Notes: generated from the letters alone by a model not told the origin. A DNA stretch of 14,739 nt from Thermoplasmatota archaeon (GCA_022866015.1 JALHTX010000289.1:1-14739), one strand, 5' to 3'. Counted from the first letter of the stretch, positions 6,594 through 13,929 are shown. Translations and numbers: made by a program.

Positions 6594-9323
6594 TTAATTT
6601 TTTTGTAGTTTTTTCTTAGTAAGATTTAATGCAGTCTCCAATGCCGAGTCTATTTTATCCTTATTCGGTCCACCACACTGCGTCATACGTTGTCTACCAC
6701 CACCACTACCACCAAGTATTTTACCGATTTCCGGTACAATTTCTCTTAAATCAATATCAACATCTTCAGAGGCCATAGATACTAGTTTTTTACCATCAAA
6801 AATATGAACAATAAAACCAGAATTTTTTATAATAGCACCTGAAATAATAGTAGCATCAGAGTTAGTAATACCAGTAATAATCTTATAATTTGTACCATTA
6901 ATTTTCTCTGCTGATTCAATTAGACCATTTATGTCATCACTTGTAACTTTTTTCTTATCTTTTTGTTGTTTCTTCCACTCTGAAAAGAGATCATCTGCTG
7001 CATCTAATAAATTTTTTACAGTTTTACGAGTTTTAATTTTTGATTCTTTTATAAAACGCTTAAGTGTTTTATCCAACTGGTCAATTGGTACAGAAAAAAC
7101 ATCAGCGACTTTTTTAAGCTCATCGGAAATATTTATACTTTCTTTTATTACATAAAATGGTTTTAAAATATCAACTAAATTTTGATATACTTCTTTTTCT
7201 TCTTTTTGATAAATATCAGCCATTTTACCTGCAGCAAAAATAACTCTATTAATACCGTCTTGAATACGCTCAATTTTAATAATTCTAATTTTTTCAATCT
7301 CACCAATATTATTTAAATGTGTACCACCACATGCTTCGAAATCTATTCCGGGTATGTCAAGAACACGTATACAATTTCCAGGGGGGACACCACCTTGATA
7401 AAGCCTGAAACCATATGTTTTTTCAGCAGTATTTCTATCAAGTAAAAGTTTTTTAACATCTACTTTTTTTTTCACAAAATCATTTGCAAATACCTCTATT
7501 TTTTTCTTTTGATCATCGGATACAGATGTATAATGAGCAAAATCAAAACGTGCATCCTCGAGTGCAAGTTGTGAACCCGCCTGCCAGATATGTTCACCGA
7601 GTAATTTTCTTATAGCACCATTTACAACATGTGTTCCAGTATGATGACGCATAAGAGTATATCTATGCTCCCAGTCTATTTCACCAAAAACCTCGTCGCC
7701 AACATTTAAACGATTATCAATTTCATGAACAATGGCATTGCCTTGTTTTTTTACATGACTCACACGTATTTTTTTACTATTGTATATCAAAAAACCGATG
7801 TCACTAGGTTGACCACCACCCTCGGGATAAAAAGCAGTTTTATCAAGAACTACTTCAAAACCATTGTTTGTTTTATTAACCCAAAGTACCTTTGCATTAA
7901 AATCTTTAGTATAATGATCTTTATAATATAGTTTTTCAGATAAAGGTAAATTTGTTTTTTCTTCAAAGCACTTTTCTTCATCTGTTTCATGAGAATGAAG
8001 TTCTGCGACCATTGATTCAAAATTTTTTGGTATCTCAATGTTTATTCCTTCATCTTTTGCGATATTTTTAACTATTTCAGGTTGCATTCCATGGGTATCA
8101 TACAAAAGAATAAGGTCATCTTTATCAATTGTTTTTTTATCTGAAATAATTCTTTTAACAAGATTTTTACCTTTTGAAAGAGTATCATGATAACGCTGTG
8201 TTTCAATATCAAGAATTTCTCCGATTTGTTTTTTTCTTTTTTTAAGAGAAGGAAAATCCTTTTCAAGTAAATCAAGTTGCATAAAAACAATGTCTTTTAA
8301 AGAAGCATCTAGCTTTATTTTTTCAAGAAAACGAAGAGAACGCCTGATTATAAGTCTGGCAAGATAACCTGCTTTAACATTAGATGGGACAATTCCATCA
8401 CCAAGCATAAAAGAAAGACATTTACTGTGATCAGCAAGCGAATAAATACTTTGCATATCTGAATTATCTTTTGCATTTTTTACAATCCATTTTATCATCT
8501 CTGGAAAAACACATTCATATACTGTTTTAGTGCCTTGGGTACACCATGCAACACGTTCAAGACCATAACCGGTATCAACTATGTTTAAAGGATTAGGTGA
8601 ATACTTAGAATCCTCTATTTCAAAACTACCTTCAGGGTCTTCTACCATATTCATAAAAACTAGAGTTGCTATTTCGAGACCACCTGCAAGAACTTCAAGG
8701 CAAGGTCCTGCATTTCCGCCACCAAACCATAGCTGCTCCTTATAGTTAATTTTATCCTTTGGAATGCCGATAACTTTTGTGAAATATTCATCACAAAATC
8801 TAACTGTATCTTCTTTAAAATAAATTTCATCAATTTTTTTATTAAAAGCATGATGTCCCATCATCTCAAAGGTTGTAAGATGACGACCACTAACACCAAC
8901 TTGCTCCAAATCGTTTAAACGAATACATGGTTGAGAGATAACCAAAGGATTTGCAGGCGGTGGGACTTCTCCTGAAGTTACATGGGGTTGAAAATCAGCA
9001 ATAGATGCAATAGTAAGATATATATCAGAACGCCAACGAGCAATAACAGGACAACGCTCTCCTGTCTCAGGATAACAAAGTCGTGAATGATTATTTTTTT
9101 CAAAAAAAGAAAGAAAACTTTCACGTACTTCAGATAGTGTTAATGGTTTTTTACCAAAAGGTTTTTCTATAAAACTAAACGGTACACATGGCTGATCACC
9201 ACATAATTCTGAATTTTTTTCAAGAGTCCAATAAAAATCGCCACATTTTTTACACTTTTTTCGAATATATTTATTATCATGAAAGTATTTTAAATCGCAT
9301 TCTTTTTTTAGGAAATCACTCAT
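6594..9323 (-). CDS. alaS: alanyl-tRNA synthetase (archaeal type)
   Basis: Charges tRNA-Ala and edits mischarged Ser/Gly. At 909 residues it has the archaeal length. A zinc module with C24, C27, C41 and C46 precedes the class II catalytic core, which has RWRSD at 96-100 and TFEMMGHHAFNK near 151-162. The editing domain carries the HxxxH motif (MRHHTGTH, about 557-564) and the partner CxxxH (ACGGTH, about 662-667). The C-terminal DHHA1-like domain has the glycine-rich GGSGGGRQR near 869. The ATG at 9323 sits about 27 nt from the centre of a TATA box at 9347-9354, so the message is probably leaderless. This is the last clearly chromosomal gene before the mobile segment. Confidence 0.97.
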   Translation of the reverse strand: MSDFLKKECDLKYFHDNKYIRKKCKKCGDFYWTLEKNSELCGDQPCVPFSFIEKPFGKKPLTLSEVRESFLSFFEKNNHSRLCYPETGERCPVIARWRSDIYLTIASIADFQPHVTSGEVPPPANPLVISQPCIRLNDLEQVGVSGRHLTTFEMMGHHAFNKKIDEIYFKEDTVRFCDEYFTKVIGIPKDKINYKEQLWFGGGNAGPCLEVLAGGLEIATLVFMNMVEDPEGSFEIEDSKYSPNPLNIVDTGYGLERVAWCTQGTKTVYECVFPEMIKWIVKNAKDNSDMQSIYSLADHSKCLSFMLGDGIVPSNVKAGYLARLIIRRSLRFLEKIKLDASLKDIVFMQLDLLEKDFPSLKKRKKQIGEILDIETQRYHDTLSKGKNLVKRIISDKKTIDKDDLILLYDTHGMQPEIVKNIAKDEGINIEIPKNFESMVAELHSHETDEEKCFEEKTNLPLSEKLYYKDHYTKDFNAKVLWVNKTNNGFEVVLDKTAFYPEGGGQPSDIGFLIYNSKKIRVSHVKKQGNAIVHEIDNRLNVGDEVFGEIDWEHRYTLMRHHTGTHVVNGAIRKLLGEHIWQAGSQLALEDARFDFAHYTSVSDDQKKKIEVFANDFVKKKVDVKKLLLDRNTAEKTYGFRLYQGGVPPGNCIRVLDIPGIDFEACGGTHLNNIGEIEKIRIIKIERIQDGINRVIFAAGKMADIYQKEEKEVYQNLVDILKPFYVIKESINISDELKKVADVFSVPIDQLDKTLKRFIKESKIKTRKTVKNLLDAADDLFSEWKKQQKDKKKVTSDDINGLIESAEKINGTNYKIITGITNSDATIISGAIIKNSGFIVHIFDGKKLVSMASEDVDIDLREIVPEIGKILGGSGGGRQRMTQCGGPNKDKIDSALETALNLTKKKLQKN

Positions 9324-9346
9324 ATTTTAACCCTATGCTTTCACGG

Positions 9347-9354
9347 TATATAAA
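9347..9354 (-). promoter_or_regulatory. TATA box of alaS
   Basis: Consensus TTTATATA read leftward, centred about 27 nt before the alaS ATG. It predicts transcription start at or next to the start codon. It also marks how far the chromosomal sequence reaches intact towards the mobile segment. Confidence 0.65.
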
Positions 9355-9397
9355 CAAGGTTTATTATTTTATTCCCCACAGGATTTAAATAATATTT

Positions 9398-9460
9398 CTG
9401 AAAGAGATAATACCTCTTTTAATTGGTCTCTTTCAGTCTCTTTTTTTTCTTTTTTTAGAT
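9398..9460 (+). repeat. inverted repeat plus T-tracts at the left edge of the mobile segment
   Basis: CTGAAAGAGA (9398-9407) pairs perfectly with TCTCTTTCAG (9427-9436) across a 19-nt loop. CTCTTT occurs three times (9414, 9428 and 9438), so AAAGAG at 9401-9406 could also pair with the nearer copy. Two long T-tracts follow on the forward strand. It looks like a terminator, yet no forward gene lies upstream in the present arrangement. It may belong to the mobile element's end or origin. Confidence 0.6.
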
Positions 9461-9485
9461 TTATATTTTTTAAAAATAAGGGGGT
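9460..9485 (+). promoter_or_regulatory. promoter and ribosome-binding region of rep
   Basis: A TATA-like TTTATATTT lies at 9460-9468, and a GGGGGT ribosome-binding site at 9480-9485, 6 nt before the ATG at 9492. With the usual 25-nt spacing from the TATA box, transcription would start near 9489, after the GGGGGT. So either the true TATA box lies further upstream or the purine run is not used. Confidence 0.4.
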
Positions 9486-9491
9486 ATTTTT

Positions 9492-10763
9492 ATGCCCTTT
9501 TATGTAAGTTTTCTAAAAGAAAATGGGGTAACATTTCCACAAGGTACTCATAAAGATAATAATTTTTATTATTGTTGCGAACAAAAACATACGCGTATAA
9601 GTAAAATTCCATTATATTATTGCCCATTTTGTGGTTCTAAATTAATTGAATATGATAGAATAAGTATTAGTAAAGATTTTTCAAAAAAAGTTCAATCAAT
9701 CTTACCAAAAAATAATCATTCGAATCTATTTGACTTGGGATACCACCCTACACAGAGGGAGAATAATTGCCCCGATGGGCAATTTTTGACCGATAACTAT
9801 CCGAGCGAAGCGATGAGGGTTTGCAACAGCAAACCGTTAACTTGTACACCTTTACGAATAATTCAAAAAAATTATGAAATTATACCGTTAACAGAAGAAA
9901 AACAGATTTCTAAAAGAGCAAGTACGACAGCATTATCAATATTTAAAACGGAAATATTAGAAAAACTTGATAATATTGATTTTAAAAATGAATCGTTATT
10001 AAATTTTGCAAAAAATATTTTTAACCTTTATATTGATAGAATAAATGAACAAATAAGATATATTTTAATTGAAAAAAAAGAGGATTATGGTATAACTCGT
10101 AAGTTAATCTTTATTGATTGTATATTTAGTAAATCTTATCAAAAAAAAGTTAAAAAGCGAATGAATTGGCTTATCTATAAATATGGTAATGCTAACGCAG
10201 TAACTCTTGTCTTAACATTAAATCCAAAACTGTTCGGAAATAATAAATATTTTATGTGGATAACCATAAAAAAAGAACTGAATAGATTTTTAACGGCTTT
10301 GAAATATTATTTTAAAAAAAGTAATATTCCTTTTCCATCATATATTTGTACTATTGAATCGCAAAAAGAACCTAATAGTTTAGGTAATCCACATTTACAT
10401 TTTGTTTTTCTTAATGCTAAAAGATTATTAGATTGGCGTAAAATAAGAAAACTTTGGCATTTAGGACATATATCTATCAATAGGACTTATGACGGTCATA
10501 TAATTAGACACCCGATAAATTATATTACAAAATATATTACTAAAACTTTTACAAAAAATAATGATGAAAATCTTTTAACTCAGTCTTTAGTATGGCTATT
10601 TAATATTCGTAGTTTTTCGACAACTAGAGGTCTTATAACACCTATAAAACCAAAAAGTTTAGGTAAATGGAAACCTATTTGTCTTATAATTGGCAACAAG
10701 TTTTTTGAATTATTCGAATTGCCTGATTTATTTAGTCCTGAGTTTGATTTTGATGGAGGTTAA
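9492..10763 (+). CDS. HUH-type rolling-circle replication initiator (Rep)
   Basis: A 423-residue protein expected to nick one strand at an origin and start rolling-circle replication. The N terminus has a zinc ribbon (C28/C29 with C44-PF-C47). The HUH endonuclease domain follows: motif I VTLVLTLNPK at 237-246, the metal-binding HUH motif HLHFVF at 301-306 (H301, H303) after GNP, and the tyrosine motif NYITKYITK at 343-351, with two tyrosines (Y344, Y348) three residues apart as in YxxKY Rep proteins. No helicase domain is present. Residues about 83-121 are encoded by a hairpin-rich stretch of higher G+C and look like an insertion. The family is inferred from motif order. The next small gene follows with its own GGAGGT ribosome-binding site overlapping this stop, so the two are co-transcribed. 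Codon use is strongly A/T-biased. Confidence 0.8.
   Translation: MPFYVSFLKENGVTFPQGTHKDNNFYYCCEQKHTRISKIPLYYCPFCGSKLIEYDRISISKDFSKKVQSILPKNNHSNLFDLGYHPTQRENNCPDGQFLTDNYPSEAMRVCNSKPLTCTPLRIIQKNYEIIPLTEEKQISKRASTTALSIFKTEILEKLDNIDFKNESLLNFAKNIFNLYIDRINEQIRYILIEKKEDYGITRKLIFIDCIFSKSYQKKVKKRMNWLIYKYGNANAVTLVLTLNPKLFGNNKYFMWITIKKELNRFLTALKYYFKKSNIPFPSYICTIESQKEPNSLGNPHLHFVFLNAKRLLDWRKIRKLWHLGHISINRTYDGHIIRHPINYITKYITKTFTKNNDENLLTQSLVWLFNIRSFSTTRGLITPIKPKSLGKWKPICLIIGNKFFELFELPDLFSPEFDFDGG
9746..9835. repeat. cluster of hairpins inside rep (possible nested origin)
   Basis: Three hairpins lie in 90 bases: CCCT/AGGG (9746-9749 with 9756-9759), AATTGCCC/GGGCAATT with loop CGAT (9765-9772 with 9777-9784, followed by TTT), and GGTTTGC/GCAAACC with loop AACA (9818-9824 with 9829-9835). 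Between them is CCGAGCGAAGCGATGAGG. The segment is visibly richer in G+C than the rest of rep. Hairpin clusters are typical of rolling-circle double-strand origins, and some replicons place them inside rep. A palindromic mobile insertion that kept the frame is the alternative. Confidence 0.6.
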
Positions 10764-10766
10764 ATT

Positions 10767-10910
10767 ATGAGCCATAAACATAGTGGTAATTTTTGTTTAA
10801 TATGTTGTCCTATTTGTTATTCTATTTGGGAAAGCAAAATAAAAAATCGATTTGATATTTGTCCGTATTGTAGTACTAAAATAGATTTATATAGGGCAAT
10901 AGTCAAATAA
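10767..10910 (+). CDS. small zinc-ribbon protein, function unknown
   Basis: A 47-residue protein that I do not recognise as a named family. It has six cysteines, C10, C13, C14 and C17 in CLICCPIC and C32/C35 in CPYC, so it can form one zinc ribbon. The rest is basic and short. The start is supported by GGAGGT at 10755-10760, 6 nt before the ATG and overlapping the end of rep; the genes are 3 bp apart and surely co-transcribed. Its spacing of cysteine pairs resembles the zinc ribbon at the N terminus of Rep itself. It could be a DNA-binding accessory or copy-control protein of the replicon, but this is inference from context only. Confidence 0.72.
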   Translation: MSHKHSGNFCLICCPICYSIWESKIKNRFDICPYCSTKIDLYRAIVK

Positions 10911-10912
10911 CT

Positions 10913-10942
10913 AATATATATAGATGTGTATATAACAAAAGG
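10913..10942 (+). promoter_or_regulatory. probable promoter of the ATPase-nuclease gene
   Basis: The 38-bp gap after the zinc-ribbon gene contains two TATA-like runs (around 10913-10921 and 10929-10934) and an AAGGA purine run (about 10939-10943) a few bases before the ATG at 10949. The gene may be transcribed from here as well as by read-through from rep. Confidence 0.4.
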
Positions 10943-10948
10943 ATTGAT

Positions 10949-11947
10949 ATGTCAAAAATAATCGGTATTTTTGGTCTACAAGGCTCAGGAAAAATAATGC
11001 TTATGACTATATTAGGTAGATTAGAACAAGAGAAAGGCAGAACCATTTATGCAAACTACCATTTAAAAAATATACCATACGAACCAATAAATACATTTGA
11101 AGACATAGAAAAAATAAGAAACGGGGTTTTTTTAGCAGATGAACTCTGGCTCTGGATATTTGCAAGGTCATCAATGAGCAAAATAAACCAAGAACTAACA
11201 AAAATTGTTATGTTAAACCGTAAAAGAGATATAGATATCTATTACACAGCCCAACTAAGCCGAGAAGTAGACGTTTTACTAAGAAATGTTACCACATATT
11301 TTGTTTATCCAGTTATAAAACCCTATACTATGGTCAATAATAGAGATAATAGCAAAAAAGATGTTTTTAGGCTCTGTTATAGGTATTATGATCTGGTCGG
11401 TAACCATTCCCCCAATATTACTTGTATCGAACCTTTAAACGTCTTAGGAAGTTATTATGATACTAAGGAAGAAATAGGCTCTTTAAAGAAAACTGAGGAA
11501 GAAACACCGTTGCAAAAAGGTATTCAATTAGAAGAAAAATTTTGTAAAGCGTTATCTAAACTTGATTTCATAAAACACGTGGAATTAATACCTAATTCGG
11601 GGATTCATTCCTCATGGAATTTTGATGTTATAGCTTATTTACAAGGTAAAACATTAGCTTTTGATGTTAAGGGAGTGTGTGAAAGTCGGGTTTATTTAAG
11701 TGACTTTGGAAGAGTCTTGAAGGATAAAATAAACAATGCTAAAAGTCATAATGCTTTGCCTTTTATTGCCTTTCCTTGTAATGATAGGGTTCAGTTAACT
11801 AACCCTGAGTATTGGTTTGTATGTCCTTTAAATCAATATTCTTATTTATTGACGTTATCGTCTAATCCTGCATATAAAAAGCTTGTAGAACATAGTATCA
11901 GGCTTGTAGAAATGGATAAAACCTCTGTCCTTCGGACATCTCCTTAA
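10949..11947 (+). CDS. Zot-like P-loop ATPase fused to a PD-(D/E)XK nuclease
   Basis: A 332-residue two-part protein. Residues 1-170 resemble the Zot/FtsK-related P-loop ATPases of archaeal plasmids and filamentous phages: Walker A-like GLQGSGK at 9-15, Walker B FLADE at 61-65, and NRKRDIDIYYTAQ at 90-102. The Walker A lysine is followed by isoleucine (I16) where Thr or Ser is normal. After a charged linker (about 172-190), residues 190-290 look like a Hjc-type Holliday-junction resolvase/PD-(D/E)XK fold: GIQLEEKFCKAL (E195/E196), D226 in WNFDVIA, and D239-V-K241 in AFDVKG. No membrane segment is visible, unlike phage pI/Zot. A role in moving or resolving replicon DNA is inferred. It is the last gene of the rep cassette; a terminator overlaps its stop codon. 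Confidence 0.68.
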   Translation: MSKIIGIFGLQGSGKIMLMTILGRLEQEKGRTIYANYHLKNIPYEPINTFEDIEKIRNGVFLADELWLWIFARSSMSKINQELTKIVMLNRKRDIDIYYTAQLSREVDVLLRNVTTYFVYPVIKPYTMVNNRDNSKKDVFRLCYRYYDLVGNHSPNITCIEPLNVLGSYYDTKEEIGSLKKTEEETPLQKGIQLEEKFCKALSKLDFIKHVELIPNSGIHSSWNFDVIAYLQGKTLAFDVKGVCESRVYLSDFGRVLKDKINNAKSHNALPFIAFPCNDRVQLTNPEYWFVCPLNQYSYLLTLSSNPAYKKLVEHSIRLVEMDKTSVLRTSP

Positions 11948-11962
11948 TTTTAAGGAGTTTTT
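11940..11962 (+). terminator. intrinsic-type terminator of the rep cassette
   Basis: CTCCTTAA (11940-11947) is complementary to TTAAGGAG (11950-11957), followed by five T residues. The stem overlaps the stop codon of the ATPase-nuclease gene. A small GTCC-TTC-GGAC hairpin lies just before it (11927-11937). Confidence 0.75.
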
Positions 11963-12246
11963 ACCTTATTTGACGTGTATTTTTTGCTTTTTTTCGACAA
12001 TTGCCTAAAATTAGGTAAAAGTTTATATTATAGAAATCGTATTTTCTTTCGGGTTACTACATATGGGTAAGAGTCTTTTTTAGTCTGTAGTTCAAATTTA
12101 CTCTTACCCTCCATTCATCTTTAAACAGGTTTGACCTTTTGGAAGGAATGGAGTTAAACTTATATTTATTAAAAAATTTGATGGTTTTATATCATTTTAT
12201 ATCTGTTGAATATTTTTTCATTTTTTATTTTTAAATTAAAAATCAT
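11963..12246. other. gene-free stretch between convergent genes, rich in inverted repeats
   Basis: No gene is seen. It lies between the ends of the forward ATPase-nuclease gene and the reverse trkH gene. It contains a TTGCCTAA/TTAGGTAA hairpin with one G-U pair (12001-12008 with 12011-12018), the paired stem-loops at 12065-12153, and an AT-only palindrome (12227-12234 with 12236-12243) just past the trkH stop. Part of it is probably the right edge of the mobile segment. Confidence 0.6.
12065..12153. repeat. two abutting perfect stem-loops
   Basis: GGGTAAGAGT (12065-12074) pairs with ACTCTTACCC (12100-12109), and CTCCATTC (12109-12116) pairs with GAATGGAG (12146-12153); the two stems touch. 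The first loop contains a T-arm-like GTAG-TTCAAAT-TTAC, and its 3' strand is followed by TCCA. It could be a structured RNA, a replication origin of the replicon, or a recombination site. I do not recognise it as a known family. Confidence 0.6.
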
Positions 12247-13695
12247 CTATATTTTACGGAAAAATGTTAAAAACATTGCAATGATTGGTATTATCTCTAG
12301 TCTTCCAATGTACATGCCAATTACCAACATAGTTTTGGCTATAGGATTCATTGCTACATTTGTAATTCCAGTTGAGAGACCAGCGTTTCCTTGAGCAGCA
12401 CATACCTCAAAAATAATGTCTTCTGTGGTATAGCCTGAGGTGGTCCACATAAGTACAAAAATTCCGATAATAAGGCATATCACCCACAAGAAGCTTACAG
12501 TTGCTGCTTCATCAATAACATTATATCGGTCTTCCACTGACATATACTTATTACCCAGTTTAAAAGTCAAAACCCTGTGTTTTGTAGATAATATTTTTTT
12601 TATACGCCAGGCTGTTCCTTTTGCTAATAGTGAGGCTCTAACAGCTTTTATCCCACCACATGTTGCTCCAGCAGCGCCACCGATTATCATAGAAAAAGCA
12701 AGTATAAGCTTTGCATCAGGAGCCCAAGCTAAAAAACTAGCGTTTGAATAACCTGTTGTGCTTTCAGCTGAAATATACTGAAAAATAGAATATCTAAAAG
12801 AATTAAAGATATCCCCCATATAATATGATAAATTTGTCAGAGTTAACAATAATCCTCCAGATATATATAAAAAAATAAGGGTTCTAACTTGTGCATCCTG
12901 GAAAAAACTCCGAATTTTTCCGGTTAATAACTTATGAAGAGCAAAAAACGATGTAGCACCAAAAAGCATTAAAACAATTATAATAATCTCAATAGATAAG
13001 CTAGGATATGCCCCGATATTAGCATTTTTAATACCAAAACCACCAGTGGATACAGCAGCCATTGTGTGATTAATTGAATCCCATAAAGGCATACCAAATA
13101 CAAAGAGCAGAATAATTCCTAAACCAGTAACAAAAAAATATATCCACCAGATTGAATTCAGAGTGCTACGAATGTTTGGTTTTATTCTATCTTCCCTGGC
13201 TTCTGAATAATATAGAGCAAAAGTTCCACTACCAGGTCTTGCCAGGATAGTAGCGGTTAATACAACCATGCCAATACCTCCGAGCCACTGAAGATAGGAC
13301 CTATAAAACAAAATAGTATGAGATAATGTCTCTTCACTTCCAGTATACATAGACAATCCTGTAGTTGTCCATCCAGACATTGTTTCAAAAAGTCCACTTA
13401 AAAAATCAACATGTGTGATATACATAAAAGGTATCGCGGTTATAGCTGGTATTATTATCCAACTTAGAGAAGCTATAACAACAGTTTGACGTAGATGGGG
13501 TTCATCTTTTATTTTACCACCTATTAATCGTAGTAAGCCTCCCGCTGCTAATAATAAAACTGTTGTTATTAAAATCCAATAAATTTCGCTATATTCAGTA
13601 TAAAATATAGATACAAGAATTGGAAGAAGATTTACAATACCCACAATTATAAGAACGTAACCTAAATCTCTGCAAATAATCTTTGCTGAATTCAC
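12247..13695 (-). CDS. trkH: TrkH-family potassium transporter membrane subunit
   Basis: A 482-residue integral membrane protein forming the K+-conducting part of the Trk/Ktr uptake system. The sequence is a chain of hydrophobic segments containing the four pore-loop selectivity motifs of the family: TTTGLS (110-115), STGGF (217-221), STTGYS (313-318) and GNAGLSTG (437-444), each with the conserved glycine. GAAGATCGGIKAVR (341-354) matches the signature before the last repeat. The start is a GTG at 13695, supported by GAGGTGAT (13701-13708), a full match to the archaeal 16S tail, with 5-nt spacing. A TATA-like element lies upstream near 13750-13760. The regulatory NAD-binding TrkA partner is not in the window. 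It is convergent with the rep cassette and divergent from the integrase, and may be chromosomal or cargo. Confidence 0.93.
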   Translation of the reverse strand: MNSAKIICRDLGYVLIIVGIVNLLPILVSIFYTEYSEIYWILITTVLLLAAGGLLRLIGGKIKDEPHLRQTVVIASLSWIIIPAITAIPFMYITHVDFLSGLFETMSGWTTTGLSMYTGSEETLSHTILFYRSYLQWLGGIGMVVLTATILARPGSGTFALYYSEAREDRIKPNIRSTLNSIWWIYFFVTGLGIILLFVFGMPLWDSINHTMAAVSTGGFGIKNANIGAYPSLSIEIIIIVLMLFGATSFFALHKLLTGKIRSFFQDAQVRTLIFLYISGGLLLTLTNLSYYMGDIFNSFRYSIFQYISAESTTGYSNASFLAWAPDAKLILAFSMIIGGAAGATCGGIKAVRASLLAKGTAWRIKKILSTKHRVLTFKLGNKYMSVEDRYNVIDEAATVSFLWVICLIIGIFVLMWTTSGYTTEDIIFEVCAAQGNAGLSTGITNVAMNPIAKTMLVIGMYIGRLEIIPIIAMFLTFFRKI

Positions 13696-13824
13696 AGAAT
13701 ATCACCTCATATTTTTTCCAGCTCATTAAGCTTAGATTAAACAAATAGGTTCTATAAATAACTTCTATCTTTTTAAAATATAAATGCCTGTTTTTATAGT
13801 TTAGGGTTTACAAAAATTTAGTAA

Positions 13825-13873
13825 CTGAACGTACTTTTCGTTTGTTTATTACTCCTTTGTTAAGTACTTTCGG
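13825..13873. repeat. imperfect 12-bp inverted repeat
   Basis: CTGAACGTACTT (13825-13836) pairs with AAGTACTTTCGG (13862-13873) with one mismatch and one G-U, around a 25-nt spacer. It lies just upstream of the integrase promoter, where it could be an operator or recombinase-binding site. Confidence 0.4.
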
Positions 13874-13929
13874 AACTACTGTTAAAATAGTTAAATTTTT
13901 ATAATCGTATTTCTATATTGATTTGGAAT

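Noticed and set aside
7850..8851. Small reverse-strand frames inside alaS
   Set aside because: They are out-of-frame readings of the alaS coding sequence, rich in K, I and L as expected from AT-rich shadow frames.
12040..12115. A complete tRNA gene between the rep cassette and trkH
   Set aside because: Only an acceptor-like stem and a weak T-arm-like hairpin can be drawn; D and anticodon arms are absent and the T stem is only four pairs with a G-U.
9360..12250. Clear direct repeats (att sites or target duplication) bounding the rep cassette
   Set aside because: Comparing the two edges by eye gave only short AT-rich matches that chance explains; exact borders remain undefined.
12206..12751. 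Forward open frames opposite the end of trkH
   Set aside because: They mirror membrane-protein codons of trkH on the other strand and have no start signal.
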